From Boletus sp. NGJ (lineage: Eukaryota > Basidiomycota > Agaricomycetes > Boletales > Boletaceae), in contig JAGTXK010000050.1 of NCBI GenBank assembly GCA_019096195.1, positions 558,001 to 622,000 on the forward strand: a stretch of 64,000 nucleotides of DNA. The letters are read 5' to 3'. Below, one piece after another: positions 11,763 to 25,815 of this stretch. A program made the position numbers and the translations under genes. Each line of letters opens with the position of its first letter. The first letter of the stretch is position 1. Below the pieces are notes generated by a model. It had not been told where the DNA came from, searched no databases, and worked only from the letters and a program-made list of their open reading frames with translations.

Positions 11763-14700
11763 TTGTCAAAGAATAAATTCACAGTTCTAGACATTGACAA
11801 GACTGAAACCGAAAACTGTGTGAACCTCCCTGGCACTCCGCCAGTTAAAAACATAACCATCATGCTGCGAAAGGTGAAATTCACACCATCCGTGAAACTA
11901 GATGACGGACCAAACGATGCTGACACTATACCCCACAAACACCCCAAAGAAGTACAAAAGGAAGAGATGTCCTCTTATTCCTGGTTGAACATGTTAGACC
12001 CTTGGTCTATACATTGGATGAAGGCTCAGATGGAGAACATGGATGTAGAGCGAAGCATCCACCACCTCAAGTCCTTCATCCACAACACAGGACAATCGAA
12101 GTGTCTCGGGACCTCATACAGGACCTCCGAAAACTTTCCGACGAAGACGCATACTGGGTCCTCCATGACCTACAGCACACCCCAAAGTTCCGGAAAGCAT
12201 CCCCCTGATCGATCAAGCAAAACTCATTGGAGATCCCTGTTAAGGTGACCCTTGCAAACTGTCAGACCGCCAAAGTCAAGGCACTGATCAACTCAGGGTG
12301 CACCAGATCGTCCATACACAAGAAGTTTGTGGCTGAAAAGGGGGTACCCACCCACTAACTCCCCCATCCCCTCACCATATACAATGCCAACGGCACACCA
12401 AACACCAGAGGCAAAGTAGAAAGGTTCGTGATACTCAAACTCCAGGTCCACAACCACAAGGAACAGTTGGCCCTCGCCATAACAAACCTTAGGCCTAACA
12501 CGATATTCCTTGGTCACGATTGGCTGAAAACACATAACCCAGCCATCAACTGGAAAACAGGTAGAATCTCCTTCCGCTGTAAAGGAGATCACGTCACAAG
12601 TAACATAGATGAAAAGGAGGACGAGATGGACGTAGACTACATGCCCTCCCAGGGCAACCGCCTGTTTGAGCTCAATGTAGTAGAATACCTGAGCAATCAA
12701 AACGCCACCACAGAGGTAGCCATTAAGGACTATGCCCAAAAGAAAAAGAAAACCTTCAAGGAAGCCACACTGAAGTACGCCCACGAGTTTAAAGACGTCT
12801 TCGACAAAGAGAGTTTCGATGTGCTACCCCCAAGATGCCCTTGGGATCATGCTATTGAACTCCTCCTGGGAGACCATGAAGTAGACTGCAAAGTCTACCC
12901 CTTGAATCCCGGTGAGCAAAAAGAACTCAACGCCTTCCTTGAGGAGAACCTCAAATCTGGAAGGATACGACCCTCCAAGTCCCCCTTCGCGTTGGCATTC
13001 TTCTTCATCAAAAAGAAGGATGGATGCCTCCGCCCCATGCAAGATTACTGCAAACTAAATGCAGTGACGAAAAGAAACTGATACCCCCTCCCACTCATCA
13101 ACGAACTGGTCGATAAACTCAAGTCAGCCAGGTACTATACTAAGTTCGACATGAGATGGGGGTACAACAACATACAGATGGCTGAAGGAGACGAATGGAA
13201 GGCAGCCTTCCGAACAAACCATGGTCTATTCAAGCTGCTCATGATGTTCTTTGGACTCACCAACTCCCCAGCGACATTTCAAACCATGATGAACACGCTG
13301 TTTAAGAATTTGGTGGACCGAGGTGTAGTGGTCATCTACATAGACGATATCATGATATTCATGAAGACGCTCGAAGAACACCGGAAAGTAGTACGCGAAG
13401 TGCTACAAATCTTGAGGGACACCCACCTCTACCTACGTCATGACAAGTGCGACTTCAAAGTTCAAGAGACCAAGTTTCTTGGGCTTATCGTTGCGCAAGA
13501 CAAGATAAAGATGGACAGAAAGAAGGTGGAAGCCATCAAGAGCTGGCCAGTCCCCACCTCGAAGAAGACACTGAGAGGTTTCCTTGGATTCCTCAACTTC
13601 TACCGACGGTTCATCAAGAACTTCGCAATGATCGCGTGCCCCCTAAACGCGCTCACGTTGGTGAAGAAAGACTTTGAGTGGACAACAGCCTGCCAAGAGG
13701 CCTTCCAAACCCTCAAGGACACGATCTCCTCCGCCCTGGCGCTAGCCATGCCAACCAACAAAGACCCCTACCACATTGAAACCGACGGTTCTGACATAGG
13801 CATCGGCGCCATCCTCTTCCAACAACACGATGGTGTATGGCATCCCATCTCATTCATCTCCCGTTCCCTCAACAACACTGAGCAGAACTACCACGCAGCT
13901 GACCTGGAGATGCTCGCCATCATGTTCACTCTCAACGAATGGCGACAATACCTCCTTGAGACAGCACACCCAATTGAGATCTAAACGGATCACAAGAACC
14001 TCAAGTTCTTCCGCCGACCTCAAGACCTCACCCAACACCAGGCCAAGTGGCAACAAGTACTACAAGAATACCATGTAGTGATTAGCCACCAACCCAGCAA
14101 AACCAACCCTGCAGATCCTCTGTCCCGGAGGCCAGACTTCGAAAAGGGGGTGACATCTGACAACACTGCACAAACACTACTCCCTGACATGCTTTTTTCA
14201 CCTCCTCTGTCGCCAACCTCCACCACAGTCTCTCTCAAGGCCGTCATGCCAGCAAGCATGCTATCCAGAATCACCAAGATGCAGTACAAACTGGAGCAAT
14301 TTGCCAAAGATGGCCTGGGAAGGGAGAACTCACCCTGGACCTGCAAGGAAGGGCTCGTCCACTGGAAGTCACTCATATATGTGCCAAACGACATGAAACT
14401 CCAAGAGGACATCCTCATCGCTAACCATGACCACCCGATCGCTGGCCATCCCGGTATCTGGCAAACGCGTGACCTAATCATGAGTGAGTATTATTGGCCA
14501 TCACTACGTAGAGATGTGGAGTCATATGTAAAAGGCTGTGACACATGCCAGAAGGTTAAAGCCAAAACCTCGGCAATCAGCACACCGCTCCACCCAAACG
14601 AAATCCCATCATCCCTATGGGAGATCATCTCCGTAGATCTGTTCAGCCCCCTCCCCCAACCTGACGGCAAGAACGCCATCCTAGTCGTTGTCGATCATTT

Positions 14701-15868
14701 CTCGAAAATGATCCACCTAACACCGGTGATGGACACCATTACGTCACAAGGAGTCGCAACAATCTTCCACGATCAAATATTCAAACTCCATGGTGTCCCC
14801 TGCAAGGTGATCTTGGATTGAGGAACCTGATTCATGTCATCGTTTATGCACAACCTCTACTCCCTCCTTGGCATCGAAGCCAACCCATCTATGGCCTATC
14901 ACCCCCAAACTGACAGCCAGACGGAATGTGTCAACTGAGAAGTAGAGAAGTACCTGTGCATCTATGTTAACCATCGCCAAACCGATTGGGTAGAATGGCT
15001 ACCACTGGCCGAATTCACCCACAACTCCCAAACCACCAGCGCCATGGGCGTCTCACCATTCCTGCTCAACTACGGGCAGCAACCACTCATACCCAACAAA
15101 AGAGTGGAAGTGCGGAATGAGTCCACCACCTCCTTCGCCGAAACAATGAAAACACACCACAACTCGGCAAAGGACGCACTAGAGAAAGCAGCACAGGCGA
15201 TGAAAAAGTCACACGACAAACATGCCTCCCCCGTCATTGAATACACTGTTGGTCAGCAGGTCCTACTCAAAGGAACCCACATCCAGACTGACTGACCAAC
15301 AAAGAAATTCGACAACAAACGACACAGGCCATTCAGGGTGAAATGAAAGGTAGGTGAAGCCTCCTACGAGCTCGACCTCCCAAAGATGTGGAAGGGAATC
15401 CACCCTGTCTTCCATGAATCACTCTTCACGCCCTACCACCCCAGCACATCCCCCTCCCAGACGAAACCGAAACCGCCACCCCCGGTTATCGTCCAACAAC
15501 AAGAAGAGTATGAGGTCGAACACATCGCTGACTCATGTAAGCGACACGGTAAGACAGAGTATCTAGTACAGTGGAAAGGATACCCCCACAAGGAGCGCAC
15601 CTGGAAACCAAAGAAAAACGTCTCAAATGCCCCACAGGCGATCGAGAAGTTCCACCACGAAAACCCCACCACCATCCGCACCCTCACAGATGGCAAATGC
15701 AACTGCCCAACATGCGCGTTCCCCGGCACCCCACTATTTGATGACCCATCCTTCCACTTGTATGTGACATCCCTCAACTGCCTCCCCGACCACCTCTTCG
15801 AGATCCCCGAGCCCCATAGCGACGTAAAGCTCACCAGTATCATCGTCGACCGGGAGTTCAACAGCTAA
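11763..15868 (+). pseudogene. Pol region of element D (PR, RT, RNase H, integrase, chromodomain)
   Basis: Parts in order: aspartic protease near 12270-12400; RT from about 12900 to 13500 (IRPSKSPFALAFFFIKKKDG, VVVIYIDDIMIF); RNase H at about 13750-14080; integrase zinc-binding part near 14410-14560 (GHPGIWQTRDLIMSEYYW, CDTCQKVK) and core from about 14620; and a C-terminal chromodomain near 15510-15660 (EYLVQWKGYPHKERTWKPKK). The protease-RT-RNaseH-integrase order and the chromodomain place it in the Gypsy chromoviruses. Broken fossil. Confidence 0.85.
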
Positions 15869-15879
15869 AAAGGGGGTAA

Positions 15880-16229
15880 TGAAACGAACACAGATATTTT
15901 CTCTAAGATTATAGTAGTTAGCTAGGACTTAGCAATCCCACAAATGCTTACATAGTTACCCTATACCTAGGCCTTAAGTCTAGACCATATGTCATACCTT
16001 AGTCAGACTACGTCACAACCCTATACCCATAGAACAGTCTAGACCCCACTACGTCACCGTACGTCATACAGAACATTCTAGTAGTTTCCATGCCAACCCT
16101 AAACCAAGGACTGTAGATAATATATAAGTAGCATAGCAACACTTGTATTCGGTAGCTTTGGAATTCCTTTTCTCTCTCTTGGATAGCGCACTTAGTGCCC
16201 CTTGAGATATTAAGGCTCTTTCCCTTTCA
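15880..16229 (+). repeat. 3' LTR of element D
   Basis: 350 bp, preceded by the polypurine tract aaaaagggggtaa and followed by the duplication acatg. It differs from the 5' LTR at about 17 positions by hand count, mostly C/T and G/A. Confidence 0.9.
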
Positions 16230-16327
16230 ACATGTGACTACAAGATGACAAAATATATGTGCTTGGTGACGCACTGCAGTAGAGATAGCAATAATAGAGC
16301 AAGTAGGATAGCAAGAAGTCCAATGAT

Positions 16328-16686
16328 TGAAAGAGAAAAGCCTTAATATCCTTAGGGGCACGAAGAGTGCTATCCACAGGAGAGAAAAGGAATTTCAAGA
16401 CTAAAGAATACAGGTGTTGGTATGTTACTTTATATACGTAGGGAGATATGCATGGACCAGCTTAGGGCTGGTCGTGGAAACTACTGGAATGTTCCATATG
16501 ATGTATGGTGACATAGTGGAATCTAGACTGTTCTAGGGGTATTGGGTTATGACGTAGTCTGACTAAGATATGACGTGTGGTCTGGGCCTAAGGCCTAGAT
16601 CCAAGATAACTATGTAAGCATTCGTGGGATCGTTAAGTGTTAGCTAACTATGATAAATAAGGAGAAAATGTCTGAAAGTCCTTTCA
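16328..16686 (-). repeat. 3' LTR of element E
   Basis: 359 bp. On the reverse strand it starts TGAAAGGAC and ends CTTTCA. The polypurine tract of the element follows in plus orientation as ttaccccctttttagg. It is the partner of 30394-30752. The block at 16391-16403 corresponds to the 5' end of the transcript. Confidence 0.9.
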
Positions 16687-18922
16687 TTACCCCCTTTTTA
16701 GGCGTCGAACTCCCGGTTGACGATGATACCAGTGAGCTTGGGGTCGCTGAGAGGATTGGGGATTTCGAAGAGGCAGTCGGGGAGGCGATTCAGTGATGCG
16801 GCGTATGAACGGAAGGAAGGGTCGTCGAATAGGGGGGTATCTGGGAGCATGCACGTGGGGCAGTTGCACTCATCGTTTGTGAGGGTGTGGACAGTGGTGG
16901 GGTTTTGGTGATGGAATTTCTCGATTGCCTGTGGGGCATGGGAGACATTCTTCTTGAGTTCCCATGTACGCTCTTCTCAGGGGTATCCCTTCCATTGTAC
17001 CAAGTATTCCATTTTACCGTGTCGCTTGCATGAGTCAGTGACGTGTTCGACCTCATACTCTTCTTGTTGTTGGACAATAACTGGTGGTGGTGGCTTCGGT
17101 CTCGTCTGGGAGGGGGAGGTGCCAGGATGGTAGGGTGTGAGGAGTGATTCATGGAAGACAGGGTGAATTCGCTTCCACGTTTTTGGGAGGTCGAGCTCGT
17201 AAGAGGCCTCGCCTACCTTTCGCTTCACCCGGAATGGTCCGTGTTGTTTATCATTGAATTTTTTTGTTGGCTGGTCGGTCCAGATGTGGGTTCCTTCTAG
17301 TAGGACCTGTTGGCCAACGGTGTATTCGACGGCGGGGGAGGCGCATTTGTCATGTGAGGTTTTCATCGCTTGTGCCGCTTTTTCCAGCGTGTCTTTTGCC
17401 AAGTTGTGGTGGGTTTTCATTGTCTTGGTGAAGGAGGCGGCAGACTCGTTTTGTACCTCTACTCATTTGTGGGGCAGGAGTGGTTGTTGCCCGTAGTTGA
17501 GTAGGAAGGGCGAGACGCCAGTAGTGCTGGTGGTCTGAGAGTTATGGGCGAATTCAGCTAGTGGTAGCCACTCTGCCCAGTTGGTTTGGCGATGGTTCAC
17601 ATATATGCATAGGTACTTTTCCACTTCTCGGTTGATGCGCTCTGTCTGGCCATCGGTCTGGGGGTGGTAGGCCGTGGATGGGTTGGCATTGATGCTGAGG
17701 AGGGAATAGAGGTTGCGCATAAAGGACGACACGAATTGGGTTCCTCTGTCTGAGATCACCTTTCGCGGGATGCCGTGGAGTTTGAATATTTGATCATGGA
17801 AGATCATCACGACTCCTTGTGATGTAATGGTGTCCATTACGGGCATGAGGTGGATCATTTTAGAGAACCGATCAATGACGACCAGGATGGCATTCTTGCC
17901 GTCAGATTGGGGGAGGGGGCCGATTAAATCTACGGAGATGATTTCCCATGGGGATGATGGGATTTCATTTGGGTGGAGCGGGGTGTTGATTGCCGAGGTT
18001 TTGGCTTTAACCTTTTGGCAGATATCACAACCTTTTACGTATGACTCCACATCTATTCGTAGGGACAGCCAGTAATATTCGCTCATGATTAAGTCACACG
18101 TTTGTCAGATACCAGGATGGCCGGCGATTGGGTGGTCACGGTTCGCAATTAGGATGTCTTCTCAGAGTTTCGCGTCGTTTGGCACGTATATGAGTGATTT
18201 CCAATAGACGAGTCCTTCCTTGCAAGTCCAGTGTGACTCTTCTTTCTCTAAGCCGTCTTTAGCAAACTGCTCGAGTTTATATTGCATCTTGGTGATTCTC
18301 GTGAGTGTGCTTGCGGGCACAATGGCTTTGAGAGAGACTGTAGTGGAGGTTGGTGAGGGGGGAGGGGAAAAAAGGGCATCGGGGAGTAGTGTCTGTGCGG
18401 TGTTATCAGCTGTCACCCCCTTTTCGAAGTCTGGCCTCCTGGATAGAGGGTCGGCTGGGTTTGTTTTGCTGGGTCAGTGGCTGATAACTACATGATACTC
18501 TTGTAGTACCTGTTGCCAACGGGCCTGGCGGCGTGTGAGATCCTGGGGTTTGTGGAAGAACTTGAGGTTTTTGTGATCCATCCAGATCTTGATTGGGTGT
18601 GCAGCTTTGAGGAGGTACTGATGCCATTCATTGAGTGCAAACATGATGGAAAGCATTTCCAGGTCGGCTGCATGGTAGTTCCGCTCTACATCATTGAGGG
18701 AACGGGAGATAAAGGCGATGGGGTGCCATACACTGTTGTGTCGCTGGGAGAGGATGGCACCGATGCCGATGCCAGAACCGTCAGTTTTGATGTGGTAGGG
18801 GTCGTTGTCAGTTGGCATGGCCAGCGTCAGGGCGGAGGAGACAGTGTCTTTGAGGGTTTGGAAGGCTTCTTGGCAAGCCGATGTCCACTCGAAGTCTTTC
18901 TTTACCGATGTGAGCGCGTTTA
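16687..18922 (-). pseudogene. Element E pol, 3' half: chromodomain, integrase, RNase H
   Basis: Reverse-strand frames show the chromodomain (near 16980-17060, MEYLVQWKGYP), integrase core (17463-18086, IISVDLIGPLP, VISDRGTQFVSSFM), the zinc-binding part (CDICQKVK) and RNase H (18474-18920, LTRRQARWQQVLQEYHVVISH). The stretch ends at the insertion point of element F and continues on the far side at 26194. Broken fossil. Confidence 0.85.
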
Positions 18923-18927
18923 GGGGG

Positions 18928-19290
18928 TGAAAGGAAAGAGACCTCAATATCACACGGGACGCGAAGGGCGTAATCCGAGTGGGAGAAGAGGAATTCCAAG
19001 ACTAGCTAATACAACGTTGTGACGCTACTCATATACTGACTACTCGTGGGCACGGACCAGCTTAGGGCCGGTCGTGGAACCTACTAGAATGTTCTCGTAT
19101 GACGTACGGTGACGTAGTGGGGTCTAGCCTGTTCTATGGGTATAGGGTTATGACGTAGGCTGACTAGTGTGTGACGTATGGTCTAGACGTAAGGTCTAGG
19201 TATAATGGTAACTACGTAAGGTGTTCGTGGGATTGTCTAAGTGTTAGCTAACTACGTAAATAAAGGAGAAAATCGTCCAAGTTCGTATCA
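18928..19290 (-). repeat. 3' LTR of element F
   Basis: 363 bp, next to the polypurine tract (ttaccccctttctagcc in plus orientation). It is the partner of 25829-26188. The transcript-start block complementary to the primer site is at 18992-19004. Confidence 0.9.
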
Positions 19291-22200
19291 TTACCCCCTT
19301 TCTAGCCATCGAACTCCCGGTCGATGATGATACCGGTAAGCTTGACGTCGCTGTGGGGTGTAGGGATCTCGAAGAGTCGGTCGGGGAGGCGGTTTAAGGA
19401 GGCCGCGTACGAGCGGAAGGATGGGTCGTCGAATAGGGGGGTTTCGGGGAACGCGCAGGTTGGGCAGTCGCACTCGTCGTCGGCGAGGGTGCGAATGGCG
19501 GTGGGGTTTTCTCGGTGGAACTTCTCGATCGCCTGCGGGGCGTTTGAGACGTTCCTTTTGGGTTCCCATGTGCGTTCCTCGCGGGGGTATCCCTTCCACT
19601 GTACGAGGTACTCGGTTTTGCCGCGTCGCTTACGTGAGTCGGCGACGTGCTCCACTTCATACTCTTCTTGCTGTTGGACGATAACCGGGGGGGGTGGTTT
19701 CGGTTTCGCCTGCGAGGGGGAGGTGCCCGGGTGGTAGGGCGTGAGGAGCGACTCGTGGAATACTGGGTGGATCCCCTTCCACGTCCGCGGGAGGTCTAGC
19801 TCGTAGGAGGCCTCGCCTACCTTTCGCTTCACCTTGAATGGGCCGTGTCGTTTGTCGTCGAATTTCTTTGTCGGGCGGTCGGTTCGGATGTGAGTTCCTT
19901 CGAGTAGAACCTGTTGCCCGACGGTGTATTCGACGGCGGGGGATGCGCGTTTGTCGTGCGCCTTCTTCATCGCTTCTGCCGCTTTTTCCAGCGCGTCCTT
20001 GGCCGAGTTGTGGTGGGTTTTCATTGTTTCGGCGAAGGCGGCGGCGGATTCGTTCCTCACTTCCACTCGTTTGTTCGGGTATGAGTGGTTGCTGTCCGTA
20101 GTTGAGCAGGAAGGGGGAGACGCCGGTCGCGCTGGTGGTCTGCGAGTTGTGGGCGAATTCGGCTAGGGGTAGCCATTCGGCCCAGTCGGTTTGGCGATGG
20201 TTGACGTAGATGCAGAGGTACTTCTCTACCTCTCGGTTGATGCGTTCCGTCTGACCGTCGGTCTGGGGATGGTAAGCGGTAGACGGGTTCGCTTGGATGC
20301 CGAGGAGAGAGTAGAGGTCGCGCATGAACGACGACACGAATTGCGTTCCTCGGTCGGAGATCACTTTGCGGGGGACACCGTGGAGTTTGAAGACTTGGTC
20401 GCGGAAGATCGTCGCGACTCCTTGCGACGTTATGGTGTCCATCACCGGGGCTAAGTGGATCATTTTTGAGAAACGATCGACGATGACCAGAATGGCGTTT
20501 TTGCCATCTGATTGGGGGAGGGGGCCGATCAGGTCGACGGAGATGATCTCCCAGGGGGATGATGGGATCTCATTTGGGTGGAGTGGTGTGTTGATTGCCG
20601 AGGTTTTGGCTTTAACCTTTTGGCATGTATCACACCCTTTGACGTATGTCTCCACGTCGCGTCGAAGCGAGGGCCAGTAGTATTCGCTCATGATCAAATC
20701 ACGAGTGCGCCGGATGCCGGGATGGCCGGCGATCGGATGATCATGGTTCGCGATGAGGATGTCCTCTCTGAGTTTCGCGTCGTTTGGCACGTAAACGAGC
20801 GACTTCCAGTGGACAAGCCCGTCTTTGCGGGTCCAGGGGGAGTCCTTCTTCTCTAGGCCTTCCTTGGCGAACTGCTCAAGTTTGTATTGCATTTTCGTGA
20901 TTCTTGAGAGTGTGCTCGCTGGCGTGACGGCCTTGAGGGAGACTGTCGTGGAGGTAGGTGATGGTGGGGGCGAAAAAAGGGCGTCAGGCAGTAGTGTCTG
21001 CGCGGTGTTATCGGATGTCACCCCCTTTTCAAAGTCTGGCCTCCTGGACAGAGGATCCGCGGGGTTTGTTTTGCCCGGGCGGTGGCTGATGACTACATGG
21101 TATTCCTGTAGCACCTGTTGCCAGCGGGCCTGGCGGCGGGTGAGATCTTGGGGTTTGCGGAAGAACTCGAGGTTCTTGTGATCCGTCCAGATCTCGATTG
21201 GGTGGGCTGCCTCGAGGAGGTATTGTCGCCATTCGTTGAGGGCGAACATGATCGCTAGCATCTCGAGGTCAGCGGCGTGGTAGTTCCGCTCAGCGTCGTT
21301 GAGGGAGCGGGAGATGAACGCGACGGGGTGCCATATGCCGTCGTGTCGTTGGGAGAGGATGGCGCCGATGCCAATGCCCGAGCCGTCGGTTTCGATGCGG
21401 TAGGGGTCGTTGTCGGTGGGCATGGCGAGCGCCGGGGCGGAGGAGATGGTGTCTCTTGAGGGTTTGGAAGGCCTCTTGGCAGGCCGTCGTCCACTCGAAG
21501 TCCTTCTTCACCGACGTGAGCGCGTTGAGGGGGCGCGCTATCATCGCGAAGTTCTTGACGAACCGTCGGTAGAAGTTGAGGAATCCGAGGAAACCTCGAA
21601 GCGTCTTTCTTCGAAGTGGGGACGTTGGCCAGCTCCTGATGGCTTCCACCTTCTTCTCATCCATCTTCACCTTGTCTTGTGCGACGATGAGCCCGAGGAA
21701 CTCGGTCTCTTGGACCTCGAAGTCGCATTTGTCGTGGCGCAGGTAGAGGTGCGCGTCGCGGAGGATTTGTAGCACTTCGCGTACTACCTTGCGGTGTTCT
21801 TCGAGTGTCCTCGTGAATATCATGATATCGTCTATGTAGACGACCACTACGCCTCGGTCCACCAGGTGTCTGAACAGCGCGTTCATCATCGTTTGGAACG
21901 TCGCTGGAGAGTTGGTGAGCCCGAAGAACATCACGAGGGGCTCGAAATAGCCCGCGATTGGTTCGGAAGGCGGCCTTCCACTCGTCGCCTTCTGCCATCC
22001 GTACATTGTTGTACCCCCATCTCACATCGAACTTCGTGTAGTATTTGGCCGACTTGAGTTTGTCGACCAGTTCGCTTATGAGCGGGAGCGGGTAGCGGTT
22101 GCGTTTTGTTACCGCGTTCAGCTTGCGGTAGTCTTGCACGGGGCGGAGGCGTCCGTCTTTCTTCTTGATGAAGAAGAAGGCCGATGCGAAGGGCGATTTG

Positions 22201-23426
22201 GAGGGTCGTATCCTCCCGGATTTAAGGTTCTCCTCGAGGAAGGAGTCGAGCTCTTTTTGTTCGCCGGGGTTGAGGGGGTAGACCTTGCAGTCCACCTCGT
22301 GGATTCCCGGGAAGGAGCTCGATGGCGTGATCCCAAGGGCGTCTCGGGGGTAGCGCATCGAAGCTTTCCTTGTCGAAGACGTCCTTGTATTCGTGGACGT
22401 ACTTCGGGGCGGCTTCCTCGAAGGTCTTCTTCTTTTTCTGGACGTAGTCTTTAATGGCCACCTCGGTGGCGACGTTTCGATTTCGCATGTAGTCTACTAC
22501 ATCGAGTTCGAACAGTCGGTCGCCTTGGGAGGGCATGTAGTCTACGTCCATCTCGTCCTCCTCCTCGTCTACGTTGCTCACGGTCGTGATCCCCTTTGCA
22601 TCTGAAGGAGATTCTCCCGGTCTTCCAGTTGATGGCTGGGTTGTGCGATCTTCAGCCAGTCGTGTCCAAGGAACACGGTGTTAGGCCCGAGGTTGGTTAC
22701 TGCGAGGGCCAATTGCTCCTTGTGGTCGTTCACCTGGAGTTCGAGGATCACGAATTTCTCTACCTTGCCTCCGGCGTTTGGCGTGCCATCGGCGTTGTAG
22801 ACGGTGAGGGGACGGGGGAGGGAGTGCGTTTTTAGCCCCTTTTCAGCCACGAACTTCTCGTGGATGGATGATCCGGTGCAACCCGAGTCGATCAGCGCCT
22901 TGACGTTGGCGGTCTGTCGGTTCGGGAGGGTCAGTTTGACGGGGATCTCCAGCGAGTTTCGCTTTCGTGGAGCGGGGGGATGCTTTCCGGAATTTCGGGA
23001 GCGTGCTGTAGGTCGTGGAGGACCCAGTACGCCTCTTCGTCGGAAAGTTTTCGGAGGTCCTGCACGAGGTCCCGAGATACTTCGATCGTCCTGCTGTCGT
23101 GGACGAAGGACTTCAGGTGGTGGATGCTGCGGTCAACATCCGTGTTCTCCACTTGTGCCTTCATCCAACGTATAGACCAGGGGTCCAACGTGTTCAGCCA
23201 GGAACGAGAGGACATCTCTTCCTTTCGTGCCTCCTTAGGGATGTTTGCGGGGGATGGTGTCCGCATCATTCGGGCCGTCGTCTCGCTTTACGGACGGCGC
23301 GAATTTCACCTTTCGCGGCATGATGGTTAGTTGTTTTGCGGGCGGGGTGCCCGGTAGGTTCACGCGCTCCTCACTTTCGTCTTCAGTCTCGTCAATGCTT
23401 AGAACAGAGAACATGTTATTGCGCAA
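19291..23426 (-). pseudogene. Pol region of element F
   Basis: Reverse-strand frames, in transcript order: a short region with DETEDESEERVNLPGTPPAK (about 23240-23426), protease region near 22850, RT at about 21650-22360 (VYIDDIMIFTRTLEEHRKVV), RNase H at about 21100-21420, integrase at about 20070-20700 (GCDTCQKVKAKTSAINTPLH, VISDRGTQFVSSFM) and a chromodomain near 19530-19640 (EYLVQWKGYPREERTWEPKR). Broken fossil. Confidence 0.85.
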
Positions 23427-23461
23427 TGACTTAGGTGGCGGTACAGCAGGTCGACTGGTGT

Positions 23462-25243
23462 CTACTGTACAGACTGAAAACCCGAGTCACTTTGTACATC
23501 GGGCGCGTACACTACTTGCTCCTCCTGGGGAGCCTCTGCGGAGTCCATCATGCTCCTGATTGTCGCAAACATCTCGGGGGAAACCTCCTGGCCGTTGACC
23601 GTAATGCTCCTCGCCTGAGGGCGAGGGCGGGGCGGGTGGTCGGCGCAGGGCCAGGGTTTCCTGCATTTTCGGCACAGTCCAGCTGCGCGTGCCTTGTCTA
23701 GCTCCATAGGAGCGCCTTGTCCGGGGAAGGTCCCGGTTTGCTGAGGGTGCGGGCGCACGTAGGGGGCGCCGAGGGGGGCGGGCGAGTAGGCAGGGGGGGC
23801 GGCGGGCGGTGCGTATGGGAGCGGGGGCGCGGGACGAAGCGGGGGTTGTAGGTGGGGCCGGTGGCGTAGACGTTGGAGGTTCTCTTGCGCTCCGCGATGG
23901 CGCCGAGTACCTCCTCTGCCCGCACCAGGGCGGTCTCCCACTCACGGACGTCGGTGGAGTGTCGATGAGGTCAGGCTTGTACCTCTCGACGTACTCAACC
24001 AGCTCGTTCCGGGCTTGGTGCTCGAATCTGGTTGACGATCGTCCGCCCGTTGATCCTCACGTCGAATTTGGCCTCGATGGCCAGCTGGATACAAGTCGCG
24101 TGAAGTAGTCCTCCACGGTGTCCTTCCCTTGGCGAAGGGAGAACAGCTTTCTGTTCAGCCAGGCGAACGAGGCCGGCGGGTTGGAACGTCTTCTTGAGCT
24201 TTTCGCGACGAAGAACTCGAAGTTGACGGCTGCGTATGCGTCACCTTCCACCAGAAGGTCTGAGAACCGCCCAGCGGCATTGTCACCTCGCATGTAGGAC
24301 AGGGTGATGAGGATCTTTCTGCCGGTCGGTCGGCATGCTCTCGAAAGCCGTTCAGGTAGAGGGTGACGGTCCTCCACCATTGCACGAACTTTCTCCTTGT
24401 TCCCGTCGTAGTGCTCGGGTTTAGCGGCCAGGCTCTTCCCTATCCTCGGGGAGGTCGGGGGGAAAGCCACGTGCGGCGGGCCGCGGGATCCCAGGTGAAC
24501 TCGAGTGGGAGGGCGAGCTCGGCTGTGGGGGCGAGGGGAGCGGGCGCGAGGGAGCTGGGCCCTGCGGTGGGACCAGTCGGGGAGTCCTCCCTGGAGAAGG
24601 GATGCTGGACTCGGATACCGTGAGCTCGGGGAGGGGACTGCGTGTGCGGCTGCGGGAGGGTCCACTCTCGGCAGCTCGATTGGAGGGGGCGGTCCAGCCG
24701 CTGCGGCGTCGGCCGCGAACGCTTGGCGCCACAGGTTGTAGCGCAGGACGGATTGGTGCAGGAGGTACTGCGCTGTGTCCTCTTGGCGGGTAGGGGACGG
24801 AGGGGCCTGCGGTAGGGGGGATCGAGGCATTGCTGGTGGGGTAGGCTGGACCAACTGGAGGGTAGGCAGGCCCTGGGCTGCCGCCCGGTTGGCCAGGTCC
24901 CTGAAGCTGCCCGGGGCCGGGGCGACGGACGCGGGGCGCGAGTACGGCTGTTGGGAGGGTGACGTGGCTCATCTCGTCTAAGTCCGGCGAGCTGAGCAAG
25001 TCGGGTGATTGTTCGGTGGCGGTGGTCGTGCGTGGAGTAGGTGGTGAGGACTGTGTGGATTACGAATGAGTAGTCGGGGTGTACCCAGACGTAGCGGCGT
25101 CTGAATACGTTGTACGTGCGGGGGGTGTCTGAAGGCAGATCTGCAAAAAATAACGGCGGGAAAGACCGCGCACCGTCAGGAAATGGGAGAGTCGAGCGAT
25201 AGGAACCGGAGGATAACTCTCTTACTACAGAGAGGTGGTGCAC
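23462..25243 (-). pseudogene. Gag region of element F
   Basis: Reverse-strand frames carry the gag domain (TVTLYLNGFREHADRP, QKLFSLRQGKD-type segment), a proline-rich N-terminal part and the C-terminal knuckle-like segment CRKCRKPWPCADHPP. This is the same layout as gag of D and E. Broken fossil. Confidence 0.75.
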
Positions 25244-25815
25244 GCCCCAAAGTCGAGGTAAATGGGGTTATCGCACCTACGTGACGTTACGGGTAATCAC
25301 GCGAACCCGGGTCCACTATCGTAGCACCAGCGTACGCTCTGGTCGGCAACCACCAGAGAAGTGGGGCTAGTGCACTATGCCCGACAGCAACTTTATCCTT
25401 ATTTGTGACGCCGGACGAGCGTATATGCAAGCGTTTCGCCGAGTGCTTTACTCGCGTACGTCACGTGTACGAGCGGGTTCCCTCAAACCTGAGGTCCGGT
25501 ATAGGGGTGAACGGCGGCGACGAGCCCACACGTTCGGAAGTGGATGGAGGGAGTGAGAAACGAGACCCTAACTCCTTGATTCGTTCCCTGCAGCTGAGGG
25601 GGAGTTCCGCGCTAGCAACCGCCGTATAGGTCCGGTATTACGCTTATCGCTAACGGAGGTCCCTCGGTTCCTCTGAGGGTCAGATGCGGGGAGTGTCGAG
25701 AGTCAGAGAAGCGGGAGCGGTACTAGGGGGCAAAAAGTTTGCTCGCACTAGGCAAAACAGTAGGAGGTGGAAGAGGGAGGAAGTGTCCGGAGGCGAAGAG
25801 CCCGGGGACGAGGAA

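Larger units (their letters stand above)
9135..16234 (+). mobile_element. Ty3/Gypsy chromovirus, element D, LTR-complete but broken
   Basis: A forward-strand Gypsy element. It has 350 bp LTRs at both ends (TGAAAC...TTTCA) and the 5 bp duplication acatg at 9135-9139 and 16230-16234. Gag lies at about 10339-11730 and the protease-to-chromodomain polyprotein at about 11763-15868. A polypurine tract sits just before the 3' LTR. It carries a chromodomain and a Tf1-like self-primer site. The two LTRs differ at about 17 of 350 positions (hand count), nearly all transitions, which indicates considerable age. It is a fossil with several breaks in its reading frames. Confidence 0.9.

Noticed and set aside
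16235-16322. A gene or element between D and E
   Set aside because: It is only 88 bases of original flank sequence split from the bases before 9135 by the insertion of D.
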